Of a stretch of DNA of 64,000 nucleotides, positions 9,199 through 18,212 are shown one piece after another. The notes under the pieces were generated by a model. The model saw only the letters and a program-made list of their open reading frames with translations. It had not been told where the DNA came from and ran no database searches. Within the stretch, counting starts at the first letter, position 1; each line of letters starts with the position of its first letter. Location of the stretch: positions 34,715 through 98,714 of the forward strand of contig JBDKVB010000157.1 in assembly GCA_039679385.1 (NCBI GenBank). Reading direction: 5' to 3'. The DNA is from Armatimonadia bacterium. GTDB taxonomy: Bacteria > Armatimonadota > Zipacnadia > Zipacnadales > JABUFB01. The position numbers and the translations under genes are program-made.

Positions 9199-9381
9199 GA
9201 CCTATCGTTCCTTTACCGGTGGATTCTCGGTGCGCACACAGGTCGTACATGGGAAGGCCTGGCGCACAACAACCGGGAGCCGCCCTCGGCAACTCCCGGT
9301 GTCGTTCTCAATATGCTGCATGTTAGCATGATTCGCGGGCTGCGCCAAGGCCGGGGTTGCACTGAGCCGGGGCTGGTGAGC

Positions 9382-9410
9382 TTGCGTGACCTTAGGGGCC
9401 CGCGTATAAT
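9382..9410 (+). promoter_or_regulatory. sigma-70 promoter for the GspG-like operon
   Basis: TTGCGT, 17-nt spacer, perfect TATAAT. The start would lie near 9417, about 47 nt before the GspG-like gene. It is in the intergenic region shared with the divergent pta gene. Confidence 0.65.
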
Positions 9411-9463
9411 CGCACACAGATTGCCGTCGAGATCGGATCCCCTGGCCACGGGAGCTATCAGGA

Positions 9464-9931
9464 ATGTACGCTGAGGAAGTGGCCTACCCCAGCAGGGCGC
9501 GGGTACGCCGCCGGATCTGGCTCCTTGTCCTGTGCATCGCCCTGGTGTTCGCAATCACTTCGCGACTGGCGGCGCGAAACCGTCGTGAGTCGCGGGACCT
9601 GACGCACGGGCGGATGACGGAGATCGAGAAAGCCCTCGACCGTTACGCCATTGACAACGGCGGCATGATCCCGACCACTCAGCAGGGACTGCGCGCACTG
9701 GTGCAGTGCCCTGCAGAGGAACCGGTGCCGCGGAATTGGCGCGGTCCGTACCTTGGGCAGTCCACGAGCATCTTCGACGGCTGGGGCCGCAAGCTGCACT
9801 ATGTGTCGCCCGGAGGCGGGCATCCGGCCCGCCCCTTTGACCTGTGGAGTCTGGGGCGCGACGACATCGAAGGCGGCAGTGGCGCGAACGCGGACATCAA
9901 CTCCTGGCAGCCAGAAACCCTATCACCGTGA
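9464..9931 (+). CDS. GspG-like pseudopilin-domain protein without prepilin leader
   Basis: A 155-residue protein. The C-terminal part (about 50-150) is a clear type II secretion GspG core: IEKALDRYAIDNGG, TTQQGLRAL, RNWRGPYL, DGWGRK and DLWSLGRDD. GspG proteins normally begin with a prepilin-peptidase site (G-F-T-L-I-E). Here the N-terminus is a basic stretch (RARVRRR) and an ordinary membrane span (about 18-34), so it is probably a membrane-anchored relative rather than a processed pseudopilin. Its stop codon overlaps the GTG of the next gene by 4 nt (GTGA), so translation is coupled. No other type II secretion genes are nearby. Confidence 0.75.
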   Translation: MYAEEVAYPSRARVRRRIWLLVLCIALVFAITSRLAARNRRESRDLTHGRMTEIEKALDRYAIDNGGMIPTTQQGLRALVQCPAEEPVPRNWRGPYLGQSTSIFDGWGRKLHYVSPGGGHPARPFDLWSLGRDDIEGGSGANADINSWQPETLSP

Positions 9932-12900
9932 TTACCTTGCGCACAGAACGCTTTGCCTTGCACTGCCTTTGCAGGATCGCCCTCGTAGCAGCGCTCACCC
10001 TCCTGGGAGTGGCGCTTACGGCCGCCCTGGGACTGACGGCGCCGGACCGCTCCCACCACTTTCCCGCCGACTGGACCTCGCTGGTGCTCAACGACTGTGA
10101 GCAGCAGCCGGGCTGGGAGTCTGCCGTGCCGCCATCGGAGGCGCGATCCTCCTTCGGGCTCCTGCGGGTGTCACGAACCACAGCGGCCAAGGCTGCCGGT
10201 GCTGCGAGCTGCCGCTGGGAGTTCCAGCCCCTGGGCGAAAACACCTGGGCTGAGCTGCGGATGGCCTGGAGTGGCATCGAGCAGTGCGATGCCCTTTCCC
10301 TCTGGCTCAAGAACCCTGCAGGATTGCCGGGGGCGCTGGTGGTACGAGTGGAGGATGCCGACGGGGCCGTATACAACTCGCCGGCCGCCACCCTGGGCGA
10401 GGAGCGCAACTGGTACGAGCTGGCCTTCTACCTGCGCGAGTTCCAGCCGGTGCCGGGCATGGCGGACCCGCGACCGGGCATCAGCTTCCCCCTCAAGAGT
10501 CTTTCACTGAGCGTTGGTCACCTGCAGACGCGGGCGGAGTACGATCTGTACCTTGATGAGCTCCGGGCCCACTCGGGACCCGCGGCCCAGTTGGACGCCA
10601 TCGAGCTCATGGGTCCTCGCGAGGTTGAGGCTGGGTCACCAGTCAATCTGCGAGTTCGCCTGCGGGCGCAGTCACCGGTAGCGGAGAGCCTCGACCTGAC
10701 GGTTGGTCTCGCGTTGCAGGGGACTGCTGCGACGAGAGTTCCGCTGCGCCTCGAGGTCCCTGCCGGCGGAGTCCAGACAGGGCATATCTTCCCGCCGTGC
10801 GAAGTGAGCTTGCCGACGGCTCCGCGCATGAGTGCGGGCGACTACGATGTGACGATCAGCGCCAACCGTGCGCAGGTCACCCTTCCGCCACCCGACCGGC
10901 TGCCGACGACTCGTCTCAAGATCACCAGTCCCGGCGTGGTCGAGTCGACAACCAGCACGATTGACCTGGTGAGCGGTGCCCCGCGGATCAAGATCGGCGA
11001 CGCTCCGGTGGCTGTGGTGCAGGACATCAGCAGCGTGACACCGCTGCCCGCGCTGGCCCCGCTGAGTGTGCCCGGTCCTCGGATCCTGCGGTTCCGGGTA
11101 GCGATTGGCAAGGCACTTCCCGGCGCAGCCCCGGTGGCCTGGACCGCTCCCGGCGAGTATCGCTGGGAGGCGCTGGACTCGGCCGTCAGCGCCCTGGTCT
11201 CCGCAGCGCCGGCGGCCTATCTGCTTCCCGAGCTTGTCCTGCGCTCGCCCGAATGGTGGGACAAGCAGCATGCGCAGGAGCTGTTCCTTGCGGCAGCGCC
11301 TCGTCCCGGTCTGAGTGGCCCGGAGGCAGTCGAGCCTTCCTTCAGCTCGCCGAGCTGGCTGGCAGATGGTGCTGCGGCCTTGCAGGCGGTGGTGACCCAC
11401 CTGGAGCAGGGCCCCTTCGCCGATCGCGTGGCTGCCTATCAGGTCTCGGCGGGACTGGAGAACCGCTGGCTGTCCTGGGACCTGGAGGGCGACGCCTACG
11501 GTGACTACTCCGAGCCTCAGCGGCAGGCCTTCCAACGCTGGCTGCGCGACCGCTATGGTGACCTTCAGGCGTTGCGTGGCGCGTGGGGTCAGCCGGTCCA
11601 GCCCTCGAAGGAGCCCAACAGCGCCCCGGCAGTTATGAGCTGGAGCCAGATCCGCGTTCCCGCGACGACCGACCGGTCTGCCAGCGAAGGCTGGGTACTG
11701 GATCCCTCGGTGCGGCGACCGCTGGTGGACTACCGGCTCTTCGCTTCGCAGGCGATTGCCGGCTGTCTGGATCATTTCGCGGGAGCTGTGAAGACCGCGG
11801 CGCAAGACCGCAAGGTGTGTGGCGCCGCCTACGGGCACTTCATGGAACTGGCGGGACGGGACCGTGGCCTTGAGGATGGCGGACACCTGGCACTCACGCC
11901 CGCCCTGGGCTTGAAGAAGGTTGACTTCTTCGTCGGACCTCCTGCGGACGGTCAGTCCGGCGCCTTGTTGATGCCGACGGCCTCGCTGAGAGAAGCGGCC
12001 AAGGCCTATGTGCCTGCGCTTGCCGGCGCGGGCACCGGGACGCTCGAGACCCTGGCTGCCGCAATGGAGCAGGGAGCCCCGGCGGTGTTTTCGGATACGC
12101 TGCCCGCGACGACGCTCCCGACCTGCACGGCCGACGCTCATAGCGCAGCGCAGATCGCCGTGATCGTGGATGACGAGAGCGCCGCCTACTTCGGCCAGGG
12201 CAACCCGGTGAAGAAGCCGCTGCTGTGCCTGCAGATGGAGCAGGTGCGGCGGCTCGGTGCGCCGGTGGATGTGTGGCTGCTGCAGGATGTCCTCGACCAG
12301 CGGCTGCCCCGCTACAAGATGTATCTGTTCCTGAACGCCTTCCAGCTTGGACCGCAGACGATCGACAAGATCACCCAGAGCTTCACCGGCAACCCGCTCG
12401 TGGTCTGGTTTGGGGCACCCGGTGCTCTGGGGATAACCATCAACGGGCGACAGGTACGGCAACTCACCGGGATTTCGGTGTCACCGGCGCAAGGTGTGGG
12501 GCCGCTGCAGGTGAAGGTGATGCCGGGGAAGTCGACGCTGACCGCGGGTCTGAAGGAACCGGTAACCTATGGGATCGCGAGGGCCGTGCGTCCCTTGCTG
12601 GAGCCCCTGGATACGGTGGCCCAGGTGCTGGGCACCACTCCTTCTGGTGGTCCCGGCCTGGTCTCACGACGGACGGACAACATGATTTCGGTGTTCTCGC
12701 TGGCACCGAACATGCCGCAGGAGCTCCTGCGCTCGCTGGCGGTGGCGGCAGGAGTGCATGTCTACGACGATCAGGGCGATCGGCTCTATGCGACGCGCTC
12801 GATGATCGGCCTGACGCCGGTGTCGACCGGGCAGCGCGTGATCAGGCTGCCGCAGCGGGCGGACGTCTATGAGCTGCCTGCGCAGACCAAGATCGCCTCC

Positions 12901-12978
12901 GACGTCGAGGAGTTCACCCTTGAGGTCGAGGCCGGTGTCACACGGCTGTTCACGCTGAGCGCAACGCAGGCGGACTAG
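9928..12978 (+). CDS. large membrane-anchored GH-A (GH42-like) protein
   Basis: A 1016-residue protein. The GTG start at 9928 lies in a GTGA overlap with the GspG-like gene. A hydrophobic segment (residues about 12-34) acts as signal or anchor. Residues about 45-215 resemble a carbohydrate-binding beta-sandwich. The middle (about 400-600) resembles a GH42-type TIM barrel, with the recognisable helix QAFQRWLRDRYGDLQALRGAWG. The later segment LQDVLDQRLPRYKMYLFLNAF resembles the GH42 trimerisation domain. The usual acid/base motif with Asn-Glu is not intact: the equivalent position reads SAGLENRW. Hydrolase activity is therefore uncertain and it may be a binding or degenerate member. Confidence 0.6.
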   Translation: MITLRTERFALHCLCRIALVAALTLLGVALTAALGLTAPDRSHHFPADWTSLVLNDCEQQPGWESAVPPSEARSSFGLLRVSRTTAAKAAGAASCRWEFQPLGENTWAELRMAWSGIEQCDALSLWLKNPAGLPGALVVRVEDADGAVYNSPAATLGEERNWYELAFYLREFQPVPGMADPRPGISFPLKSLSLSVGHLQTRAEYDLYLDELRAHSGPAAQLDAIELMGPREVEAGSPVNLRVRLRAQSPVAESLDLTVGLALQGTAATRVPLRLEVPAGGVQTGHIFPPCEVSLPTAPRMSAGDYDVTISANRAQVTLPPPDRLPTTRLKITSPGVVESTTSTIDLVSGAPRIKIGDAPVAVVQDISSVTPLPALAPLSVPGPRILRFRVAIGKALPGAAPVAWTAPGEYRWEALDSAVSALVSAAPAAYLLPELVLRSPEWWDKQHAQELFLAAAPRPGLSGPEAVEPSFSSPSWLADGAAALQAVVTHLEQGPFADRVAAYQVSAGLENRWLSWDLEGDAYGDYSEPQRQAFQRWLRDRYGDLQALRGAWGQPVQPSKEPNSAPAVMSWSQIRVPATTDRSASEGWVLDPSVRRPLVDYRLFASQAIAGCLDHFAGAVKTAAQDRKVCGAAYGHFMELAGRDRGLEDGGHLALTPALGLKKVDFFVGPPADGQSGALLMPTASLREAAKAYVPALAGAGTGTLETLAAAMEQGAPAVFSDTLPATTLPTCTADAHSAAQIAVIVDDESAAYFGQGNPVKKPLLCLQMEQVRRLGAPVDVWLLQDVLDQRLPRYKMYLFLNAFQLGPQTIDKITQSFTGNPLVVWFGAPGALGITINGRQVRQLTGISVSPAQGVGPLQVKVMPGKSTLTAGLKEPVTYGIARAVRPLLEPLDTVAQVLGTTPSGGPGLVSRRTDNMISVFSLAPNMPQELLRSLAVAAGVHVYDDQGDRLYATRSMIGLTPVSTGQRVIRLPQRADVYELPAQTKIASDVEEFTLEVEAGVTRLFTLSATQAD

Positions 12979-13051
12979 GACAGGCCGAAAGTAGCGGCAA
13001 GCCGGGAGCAAATCGGCGCATCGAGAGACAGGCCTCCAGGGGTGACCAGGG

Positions 13052-13747
13052 ATGAACGCCCTGCCGCATATCCTCGTGGCCGACGATGTTCGACGCCGTC
13101 TGCAGTGGCCCGACTGGGTGCGCCCTCACGTGCTGATGGGTTCGCTGGCCCCGGACGCATACCGGATCGTCCCCGGGCTGGATTACCGCGCTCTGCACTT
13201 CCGCTACCGCCACGGCGTCGGGCAGCGGCTTAGTGACTACCTGGCAGACCACCTGCGTCCCGCCCTTCGTGAGGGAGGCCATGACGAGCAGGCCTTCCGG
13301 GTCGGGTGGCTCTCGCATATCCTCAGTGACCTGGTCTGGCAGAAGATGCTGCGCGAGCAGTTCCCGCAGTTGTGGAGCGGAGTCCTGGGACAGAAGGCCG
13401 AGACGGGGCGGCGGCTCCGGCTGGAATACCAGAACGCCTGCGACCGCATCGACCGCGAGATTGCCCAGAGCCAGAGCGAGTACCTTGCCGAGGTGCGCTG
13501 GACGCTGCGCTCGGCGAACCCCCAGTACGACCTTACCCCCCTCAACGTAACCGTGCTGAACGAGTGGATTGGGCGTGTGGCGATCGAGTCCTTGCCGCCG
13601 AGCGCACCGCCGACTCCCGGGATCGACTACCTCCAGGCGGAGTTTGTCCACCGTGCCTGCGCCACCGGGGCAGAGCGTACCGTCGCACTCATGACGCGGG
13701 AGTACGAGTCGGATACGGCGCCGGTGAGCGATTTCCTCGACCAGTAA
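13052..13747 (+). CDS. zinc-dependent phospholipase C-like protein
   Basis: A 231-residue protein. The N-terminal half matches the zinc-dependent phospholipase C/S1-P1-like helical fold: an early His (LPHILVADDV), GSLAPDAYRI with the conserved Asp, ALHFRYRHG, and FRVGWLSHILSDLVW with the His and Asp that usually bind zinc. No signal peptide is seen. Such single-domain proteins are widespread and mostly uncharacterised. It lies 73 nt after the GH-A-like gene on the same strand, and a strong hairpin follows its stop, so it may end that transcription unit. Confidence 0.65.
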   Translation: MNALPHILVADDVRRRLQWPDWVRPHVLMGSLAPDAYRIVPGLDYRALHFRYRHGVGQRLSDYLADHLRPALREGGHDEQAFRVGWLSHILSDLVWQKMLREQFPQLWSGVLGQKAETGRRLRLEYQNACDRIDREIAQSQSEYLAEVRWTLRSANPQYDLTPLNVTVLNEWIGRVAIESLPPSAPPTPGIDYLQAEFVHRACATGAERTVALMTREYESDTAPVSDFLDQ

Positions 13748-13751
13748 AGGC

Positions 13752-13812
13752 AAGGGCCAGGCGGGAGACACAGCCACCCTCGTGAGAGGCGGTGTGATTC
13801 CACCTGGCCCTT
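13752..13812. terminator. shared terminator between convergent genes
   Basis: AAGGGCCAGG pairs with CCTGGCCCTT around a long, partly structured loop. It sits between the convergent phospholipase-like and oxidoreductase genes, so it can serve both strands. T-tracts are short. Confidence 0.55.
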
Positions 13813-13860
13813 CTGCTGTGGTGTGAGGGGAGACCTGGTGCAGTCCCCCGGCTTGCGCTA

Positions 13861-14880
13861 CTACAGGGTCACGACTTGCCCCGTGGTGGCCGACTGCTTC
13901 TCCGCGGTGACCAGACGCACGGCTTCGCGAGCCTGGAAGGCCGGGACGCGCTCAGGCTGCTTGCCCTCGGCGATGCAGGCGGCGAAGTACTCCAGTTCCT
14001 GCTGGTAGCCGGTGGTGGCGCGGAACTCCGGCGTCCAGGGATCGCCCTCGTTCGGGATGAACTGCAGGCTCGGGGTCCTGGCGCTGGAGAACCTCAGGCA
14101 GCCCTTCTCACCGAGGCACTCGAAGGCCATTTCGAAGGGATAGGCGGCGGGGAAGCCCCAGCCTCCCTCGGCTGTCACGATCGAGTCACCATAGATGTAC
14201 TGGGTGATGACGTGGTCGACGGCGGGAGCAGCAAGCGCCACGTGACCGGTGCGGGAGTAGACGGCCTGCGGCATCCCGAGCAAGGACAGGATGTAGTCGG
14301 CGTCGTGGATGTGCAGGTCGAGGAGCGCGCCGCCGCTCTTGGAGGCATCGTTGAGCCAGCCGCCCTGACTCCAGCCGGGCGAGGCGGAAAGGCGAGTGAG
14401 CTTGAGGTTCACGAGGCGTCCGAGTTCGCCGCCGTGGAGCATCTTGGCCAGCACCTCGTACTCGGGCCAGAAGCGGATGCACTGGGCGATGAAGAGGAGC
14501 TTGCCGTACTTGTCAGCCGCGGCGAGCATCCGATCGCAAGCGGCCACGTCGAGAGCCATGGGCTTCTCGCAGATCACGTGAACGCCACCGGCCATGGCTG
14601 TCTCGGTCATGACTGGATGCAGGAAGGTGGGCAGACACACGTCAACGGCGTCGATGCCGCCGGCCGATAGCATGTCCTCCAGAGAGGTGTAGCGTTTGAC
14701 GCCAGAGAGGTCCAGACCGGCTGCCTCGCCGATGTTGCCGCCGACGGCAGATGCGGTGGCAGCCACCCGGTCGACTTCCTTGTCAGCCACTGCTACGACC
14801 TGCGCGCCTTCGACCGTCGCCCAGGTACCGAAGTGCTGCTGGCCGATGAAACCCATGCCCAGAATGCCAATGCGTACCAC
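13861..14880 (-). CDS. Gfo/Idh/MocA-family NAD(P)-dependent oxidoreductase
   Basis: A 339-residue dehydrogenase of the inositol/glucose-fructose oxidoreductase family. The N-terminal Rossmann fold has GILGMGFIGQQH. The catalytic-lysine motif CEKPMA lies near residue 97-102. The C-terminal domain carries GGALLDLHIHDADY, with the conserved Asp and His for sugar binding. The start is GTG at 14880 with GGGAGG about 9 nt upstream. It probably oxidises a sugar or cyclitol in carbohydrate catabolism; the substrate is not predictable. It stands alone on the minus strand. Confidence 0.88.
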   Translation of the reverse strand: MVRIGILGMGFIGQQHFGTWATVEGAQVVAVADKEVDRVAATASAVGGNIGEAAGLDLSGVKRYTSLEDMLSAGGIDAVDVCLPTFLHPVMTETAMAGGVHVICEKPMALDVAACDRMLAAADKYGKLLFIAQCIRFWPEYEVLAKMLHGGELGRLVNLKLTRLSASPGWSQGGWLNDASKSGGALLDLHIHDADYILSLLGMPQAVYSRTGHVALAAPAVDHVITQYIYGDSIVTAEGGWGFPAAYPFEMAFECLGEKGCLRFSSARTPSLQFIPNEGDPWTPEFRATTGYQQELEYFAACIAEGKQPERVPAFQAREAVRLVTAEKQSATTGQVVTL

Positions 14881-15024
14881 GTCAATCGCCTCCCGTGTTG
14901 AATGCGTCGGAGTGACTCAAGGCTAGCCAATAAACTTCGCCGCAGCCCCGAGGTATCCCTCCATGCCTCGCCAAGAGCCCTTCGGCAGCCGGGAGAGGCA
15001 CACCGGTTGTTACCATCACGATCA

Positions 15025-15054
15025 TTGACACCCTCGTCAGGTTTGGGGTATAAG
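15025..15054 (+). promoter_or_regulatory. sigma-70 promoter of the solitary prepilin gene
   Basis: Perfect TTGACA, 18-nt spacer, TATAAG. The transcript would start near 15061, about 50 nt before the TTG start codon. Confidence 0.65.
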
Positions 15055-15109
15055 GGCTTGTCCCCGCAGTGGGACCAATCAGTACCAGAGATGGAAGGAG
15101 CTGGACCTG

Positions 15110-15808
15110 TTGCACGCACGGCGTCATGGTTTTACGTTGATTGAGTTGCTGGTCGTGATCGCAATCATCGCGATCCTCGCGGCGATCCTCTTCCCGGTGT
15201 TCGCTCGCGCACGTGAGAAGGCCCGCCAGTCGGCCTGCCAGAGCAACCTCAAGCAGGTTGGCCTGGCCGCACAGATGTATGCCCAGGACTACGACGAGAC
15301 GATGGTCCGTGCCTGGCGTATGACCAACGACAACAACGGCACCACTTGGGCCGACATGCTGATGCCGTACATGAAGAACCTGCAGATGCTGGACTGCCCG
15401 TCCAGTGGCATCAAGACCGTGCTGCTCAGCACCACCTGGGGCGGCCAGGTTGTCAAGCGCGACCAGCTTTCCTACGCCATCAACAGCGCGTGCTGGGGCG
15501 GTCGTGCCGGCAGCGCCAGTGGCCCGGTCGTAACCTATCCGAACGGTGTCGCGATGGCCAGGATTGCTGCTCCGGCCGAGACTGTTCTCGTTACCGACCT
15601 CACCGGCATCTTCGAGGCCGCAGCACAGTATGACGTTCCCACGACCTACACCGCGGTGCCCGTCAGTGGCGCGTACCGGCACAATGAGCAGAGCAATGTC
15701 CTGTTCTGCGACGGTCACGTGAAGTCCATGAACCAGGGCTCCCTGGTTGCCACCCACACCGTCAGTGGCGTCGCTGTCAAGTACCTGTTCTCCGCCGAAG
15801 ACGACTAG
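15110..15808 (+). CDS. prepilin-type protein with H-X9-DG domain
   Basis: A 232-residue type IV pilin-like protein. Prepilin leader and cleavage site [13 protein letters not shown] lead into the hydrophobic N-terminal helix. [19 protein letters not shown] and MYAQDYDE follow, and a C-terminal H-X9-DG motif ([15 protein letters not shown]) marks the DUF1559-like family common in Armatimonadota and Planctomycetota. The start is TTG at 15110 with AAGGAG about 10 nt upstream; the nearby ATG at 15125 is out of frame. It is monocistronic, with its own promoter and terminator. It is probably exported and processed by a prepilin peptidase encoded elsewhere; whether it builds a pilus or a surface pseudopilus is unknown. 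Confidence 0.88.
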   Translation: MHARRHGFTLIELLVVIAIIAILAAILFPVFARAREKARQSACQSNLKQVGLAAQMYAQDYDETMVRAWRMTNDNNGTTWADMLMPYMKNLQMLDCPSSGIKTVLLSTTWGGQVVKRDQLSYAINSACWGGRAGSASGPVVTYPNGVAMARIAAPAETVLVTDLTGIFEAAAQYDVPTTYTAVPVSGAYRHNEQSNVLFCDGHVKSMNQGSLVATHTVSGVAVKYLFSAEDD

Positions 15809-15840
15809 TCAAGCTAGCTCACGCAACACAGAACCACCGA

Positions 15841-15873
15841 GCCGGAGGGAGATCGCTTCCCTCCGGCTTTTTT
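15841..15873 (+). terminator. rho-independent terminator of the prepilin gene
   Basis: A GC-rich 10-bp stem (GCCGGAGGGA and its complement) with a short loop is followed directly by six T residues. Confidence 0.9.
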
Positions 15874-15925
15874 CGTGCCTGGTGCAAGGCGGGACTCTCC
15901 GCAGGCCGGCCAGGGACGCAGGCTC

Positions 15926-16792
15926 TCAGGGCTCCAAGGGGCCGACCACCTGGACGGAGAGGTAGCCTTCATGGACACCGGGACGGACCCTCAGCCTCGG
16001 GGTGCCGCCAACACACAGGGGTAGGAGACCCTCTGTCGGCACGCCGAGGTCAACCAGCGCCCCGGTCTGCAGGCTCATGAGCTCGCGCAGGCTGGTTCGC
16101 CAACGTGTCAGCCCGACGGTGACGGTCACTGGGGCTGAACGAACCAGGGGCGAAGGAGTCCCCAGGGTTGGCGGACTCGCGCTGTCCCTTACCGAGGGAG
16201 GCGCGGGAAGTCGTGCCAGCCGCAGCGGAATGTGGATGTCGATCTGGCCGTGCAGGGAAGGACCGGTGGCTGCCAGGCAGACTCCGGCCCACTCGTCGGG
16301 ATTGGGCCCGGCAAGGTCGGAGCTGCCACGCAGGGCCCGCCAGAAGTCCGGGACGGGGCTTTTGATCGGCCACGAGGTAAGCCAGGCGCCATGGAGTTCG
16401 TGGCACAGATGGGCCAGGAGCCGACCCTCCAGCCGCGTGAAGCCGCGCTCAGGGGCACGCGAGGCTCCCTGGCAGCCGACCATCGCGTTGACCAGGTCGG
16501 AGGCCAGCGGCCAGTCGAAGCGCCACACGGGGCAGAGCTCGCTCTCGAGTCCGGAGGCGACAACCCACACGGAGGAGTCGCCGGTCGCTGAGAGCAGGTT
16601 GTCACTGCGCCCCACGGAGCGGACGTGGAACTGCGCCGACACTCCGAGGTACTCCCCGGCGAGGGCGCTGAAGCTGCGGGTGAAGTCAGCGGCGGCGACC
16701 TGAAGACGTGATAGCTCCTCCGGCCGCAAGGGACAGGGCCGGCTCAGGTCGTAGGGCTGCACCTGTGGTGGTGTGGAGGCAGAGCCATGCAT
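15926..16792 (-). CDS. divergent FliM-like switch protein
   Basis: A protein of about 288 residues. It keeps the FliM entry motif (VQPYDLSRPCPLRPEELSRL), the middle-domain helices (FDWPLASDLVNAMVG, TRLEGRLLAHLCHELHGAW) and a C-terminal SpoA domain (SLRELMSLQTGALVDLG) like those that bind FliN. The N-terminal EIDALL-type peptide that binds phospho-CheY in classical FliM is absent. The start at 16792 has GAGG upstream; an earlier in-frame ATG at 16909 would overlap the FliG-like gene by 92 nt and lacks a ribosome site. A second, better conserved FliM is at 60228. It forms an operon with the FliG-like and receiver genes. Confidence 0.8.
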   Translation of the reverse strand: MHGSASTPPQVQPYDLSRPCPLRPEELSRLQVAAADFTRSFSALAGEYLGVSAQFHVRSVGRSDNLLSATGDSSVWVVASGLESELCPVWRFDWPLASDLVNAMVGCQGASRAPERGFTRLEGRLLAHLCHELHGAWLTSWPIKSPVPDFWRALRGSSDLAGPNPDEWAGVCLAATGPSLHGQIDIHIPLRLARLPAPPSVRDSASPPTLGTPSPLVRSAPVTVTVGLTRWRTSLRELMSLQTGALVDLGVPTEGLLPLCVGGTPRLRVRPGVHEGYLSVQVVGPLEP

Positions 16793-16817
16793 GAAGGGCG
16801 CCTCGGCGAGATCGGGT

Positions 16818-17714
16818 TCAGTAGGCGGGAGTAGGTTGGGCCGTCGAGGCCCCCCAGGCGGCACGATCGTGGTGCTGCGAGACCCGCGAGTGTGTAGCGC
16901 AAGGGTCATGCCCGGTGCGAGCCTGGGGTCGGACCGGCGTGCTGCGCTGAGCGACCAGGCCAGCCAGCTCCTCCAGAACGTCATCAGCCAGAAGCGGGTT
17001 CTTGTCCTGAAGGGTGTCCAGGGCATCGCGCACGGAGGAGGCGTCGGACTCCAGTAGCGCGCAGGCGACGACACGCGCCCCTTCTCGGCGGCTCTGGCGT
17101 GACTCGAGGAGATGCTGCACCTGGGCCTGGAGCTCGTCGCTGAGACACCGCAGTACGCCCGGCGCTGCGGGACGCATCGCGGCGACGGCCAAGGCCACTT
17201 CGCGGCGAGTTGCCGCGGGCAGCAGCGTCAGTAGCTGCCGGGTAAGGGGCGCCGGGCCATGAAGTGCGACCAGGGCGATGACGGCAGGGCGCTCCCGGGA
17301 CAAGGCCTCCGCGAGGACCTGGGGATCCGTCTGGGTGAGGAACTGCAGAGGTGGCCGCAGGTCGACAACCGGAAGGCGGCCCGTGTCGTCGGCAGGCTCG
17401 CGGAGTGGGGCCGGGATGACGGCTGGTGCATCTTCCCGCGGTCGTGGTGTCGGCGTCGGGGTCTCAGGGCTCTGGGCAGAAACCTGCGCAGGCGGCCGCG
17501 AGGCCCGTGCCCTCTGCCGCCGGAACTCCTCGATCCTTCCACGCAACTCGCCGGCGGGAAGGTCCGCCAGCTCCCGCTGCGCCGCTGCGAGCTTTGCGCG
17601 CACCTCGGTAGGCAGACGGGCTGCAACGGTTGCTGCGGTGTCCGGGTCAAGGGACGCCAGCAGCAGCGCTGCCTTTCGCGCCCCCTCAAGGTTCTGATCG
17701 GTGTGGCCACTCAT
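16818..17714 (-). CDS. divergent FliG-like protein lacking the C-terminal torque domain
   Basis: A 298-residue protein. Residues 8-68 resemble FliG-N (KAALLLASLDPDTAATVAARL). A Pro-rich linker covers 69-118. Residues about 119-208 resemble FliG-M (TDPQVLAEALSRERPAVIALV, LLTLLPAATRREVALAVAAM). Residues 211-256 match the start of the FliG C-terminal half (EGARVVACALLESD, NPLLADDVLEELAGL). The protein then ends in about 40 unrelated residues, so the charged helices that contact MotA are missing. It sits between the CheY-like gene and the FliM-like gene. A complete FliG is at 59222. It could be a scaffold or regulator rather than a torque component. Confidence 0.75.
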   Translation of the reverse strand: MSGHTDQNLEGARKAALLLASLDPDTAATVAARLPTEVRAKLAAAQRELADLPAGELRGRIEEFRRQRARASRPPAQVSAQSPETPTPTPRPREDAPAVIPAPLREPADDTGRLPVVDLRPPLQFLTQTDPQVLAEALSRERPAVIALVALHGPAPLTRQLLTLLPAATRREVALAVAAMRPAAPGVLRCLSDELQAQVQHLLESRQSRREGARVVACALLESDASSVRDALDTLQDKNPLLADDVLEELAGLVAQRSTPVRPQARTGHDPCATHSRVSQHHDRAAWGASTAQPTPAY

Positions 17715-17762
17715 CTTGCCGCCGTCCTGATAGACAGATGCAGGTCCTGGGCCCGGTCGGGC

Positions 17763-18170
17763 CTACCCGGATGCCTGCAATCCCTGTGCCACAGGGGCGT
17801 CGCCGAACTGAGAGGCTTCGATGGCCTCGATCAGCCGGCTGGTACTGAGGGGCTTCGAGAGGAAGACACTCGCACCGGCCTCCTGGGCCGTCCTGCGGAT
17901 GGCGTCATCAGTGAGGCCACTGAGAACCACTACCCGCACCTGCGGATCGATCTCACGAAGGCGGGCGATCCCGGACAGGCCGTCACTATGGGGCAAGACC
18001 AGGTCCATAAGGACCACGTCGGGGCGCTCTCGGTGGTAGGTCTCGAGGGCCGCCTGGATCGTGCCGGCGAGGAGGACCTCATACCCCATGGGCTCCAGGG
18101 CCGCAGCCACAAGCTGCTGGATATACCACGAGTCGTCAACCACCAGGACGCGACACGGCTCGCGTGTCAT
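17763..18170 (-). CDS. CheY-like single-domain response regulator
   Basis: A receiver domain of about 135 residues with no output domain. The acidic pocket is in VLVVDDSWYIQ, the phospho-acceptor Asp in VVLMDLVLP, the Ser in VVVLSGLTD and the conserved Lys in FLSKPLS. The start at 18170 is preferred; an ATG at 18185 has its ribosome site too close. It is the first gene of a minus-strand operon with the FliG-like and FliM-like genes and is preceded by a sigma-28-like promoter. Output through that FliG/FliM-like pair is the natural hypothesis. Its kinase is not adjacent. Confidence 0.88.
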   Translation of the reverse strand: MTREPCRVLVVDDSWYIQQLVAAALEPMGYEVLLAGTIQAALETYHRERPDVVLMDLVLPHSDGLSGIARLREIDPQVRVVVLSGLTDDAIRRTAQEAGASVFLSKPLSTSRLIEAIEASQFGDAPVAQGLQASG

Positions 18171-18212
18171 GGACACGACTACCATCCCCTTCTGTACGCG
18201 AAGTCAGAAGGC

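Noticed and set aside
10672..12462. About 600-codon minus-strand open frame opposite the GH-A-like gene
   Set aside because: Arg/His/Gly-rich composition typical of an antisense frame in GC-rich DNA.
16793..16909. Longer FliM-like protein starting at 16909
   Set aside because: It would overlap the FliG-like gene by 92 nt and has no ribosome site; 16792 has GAGG upstream.
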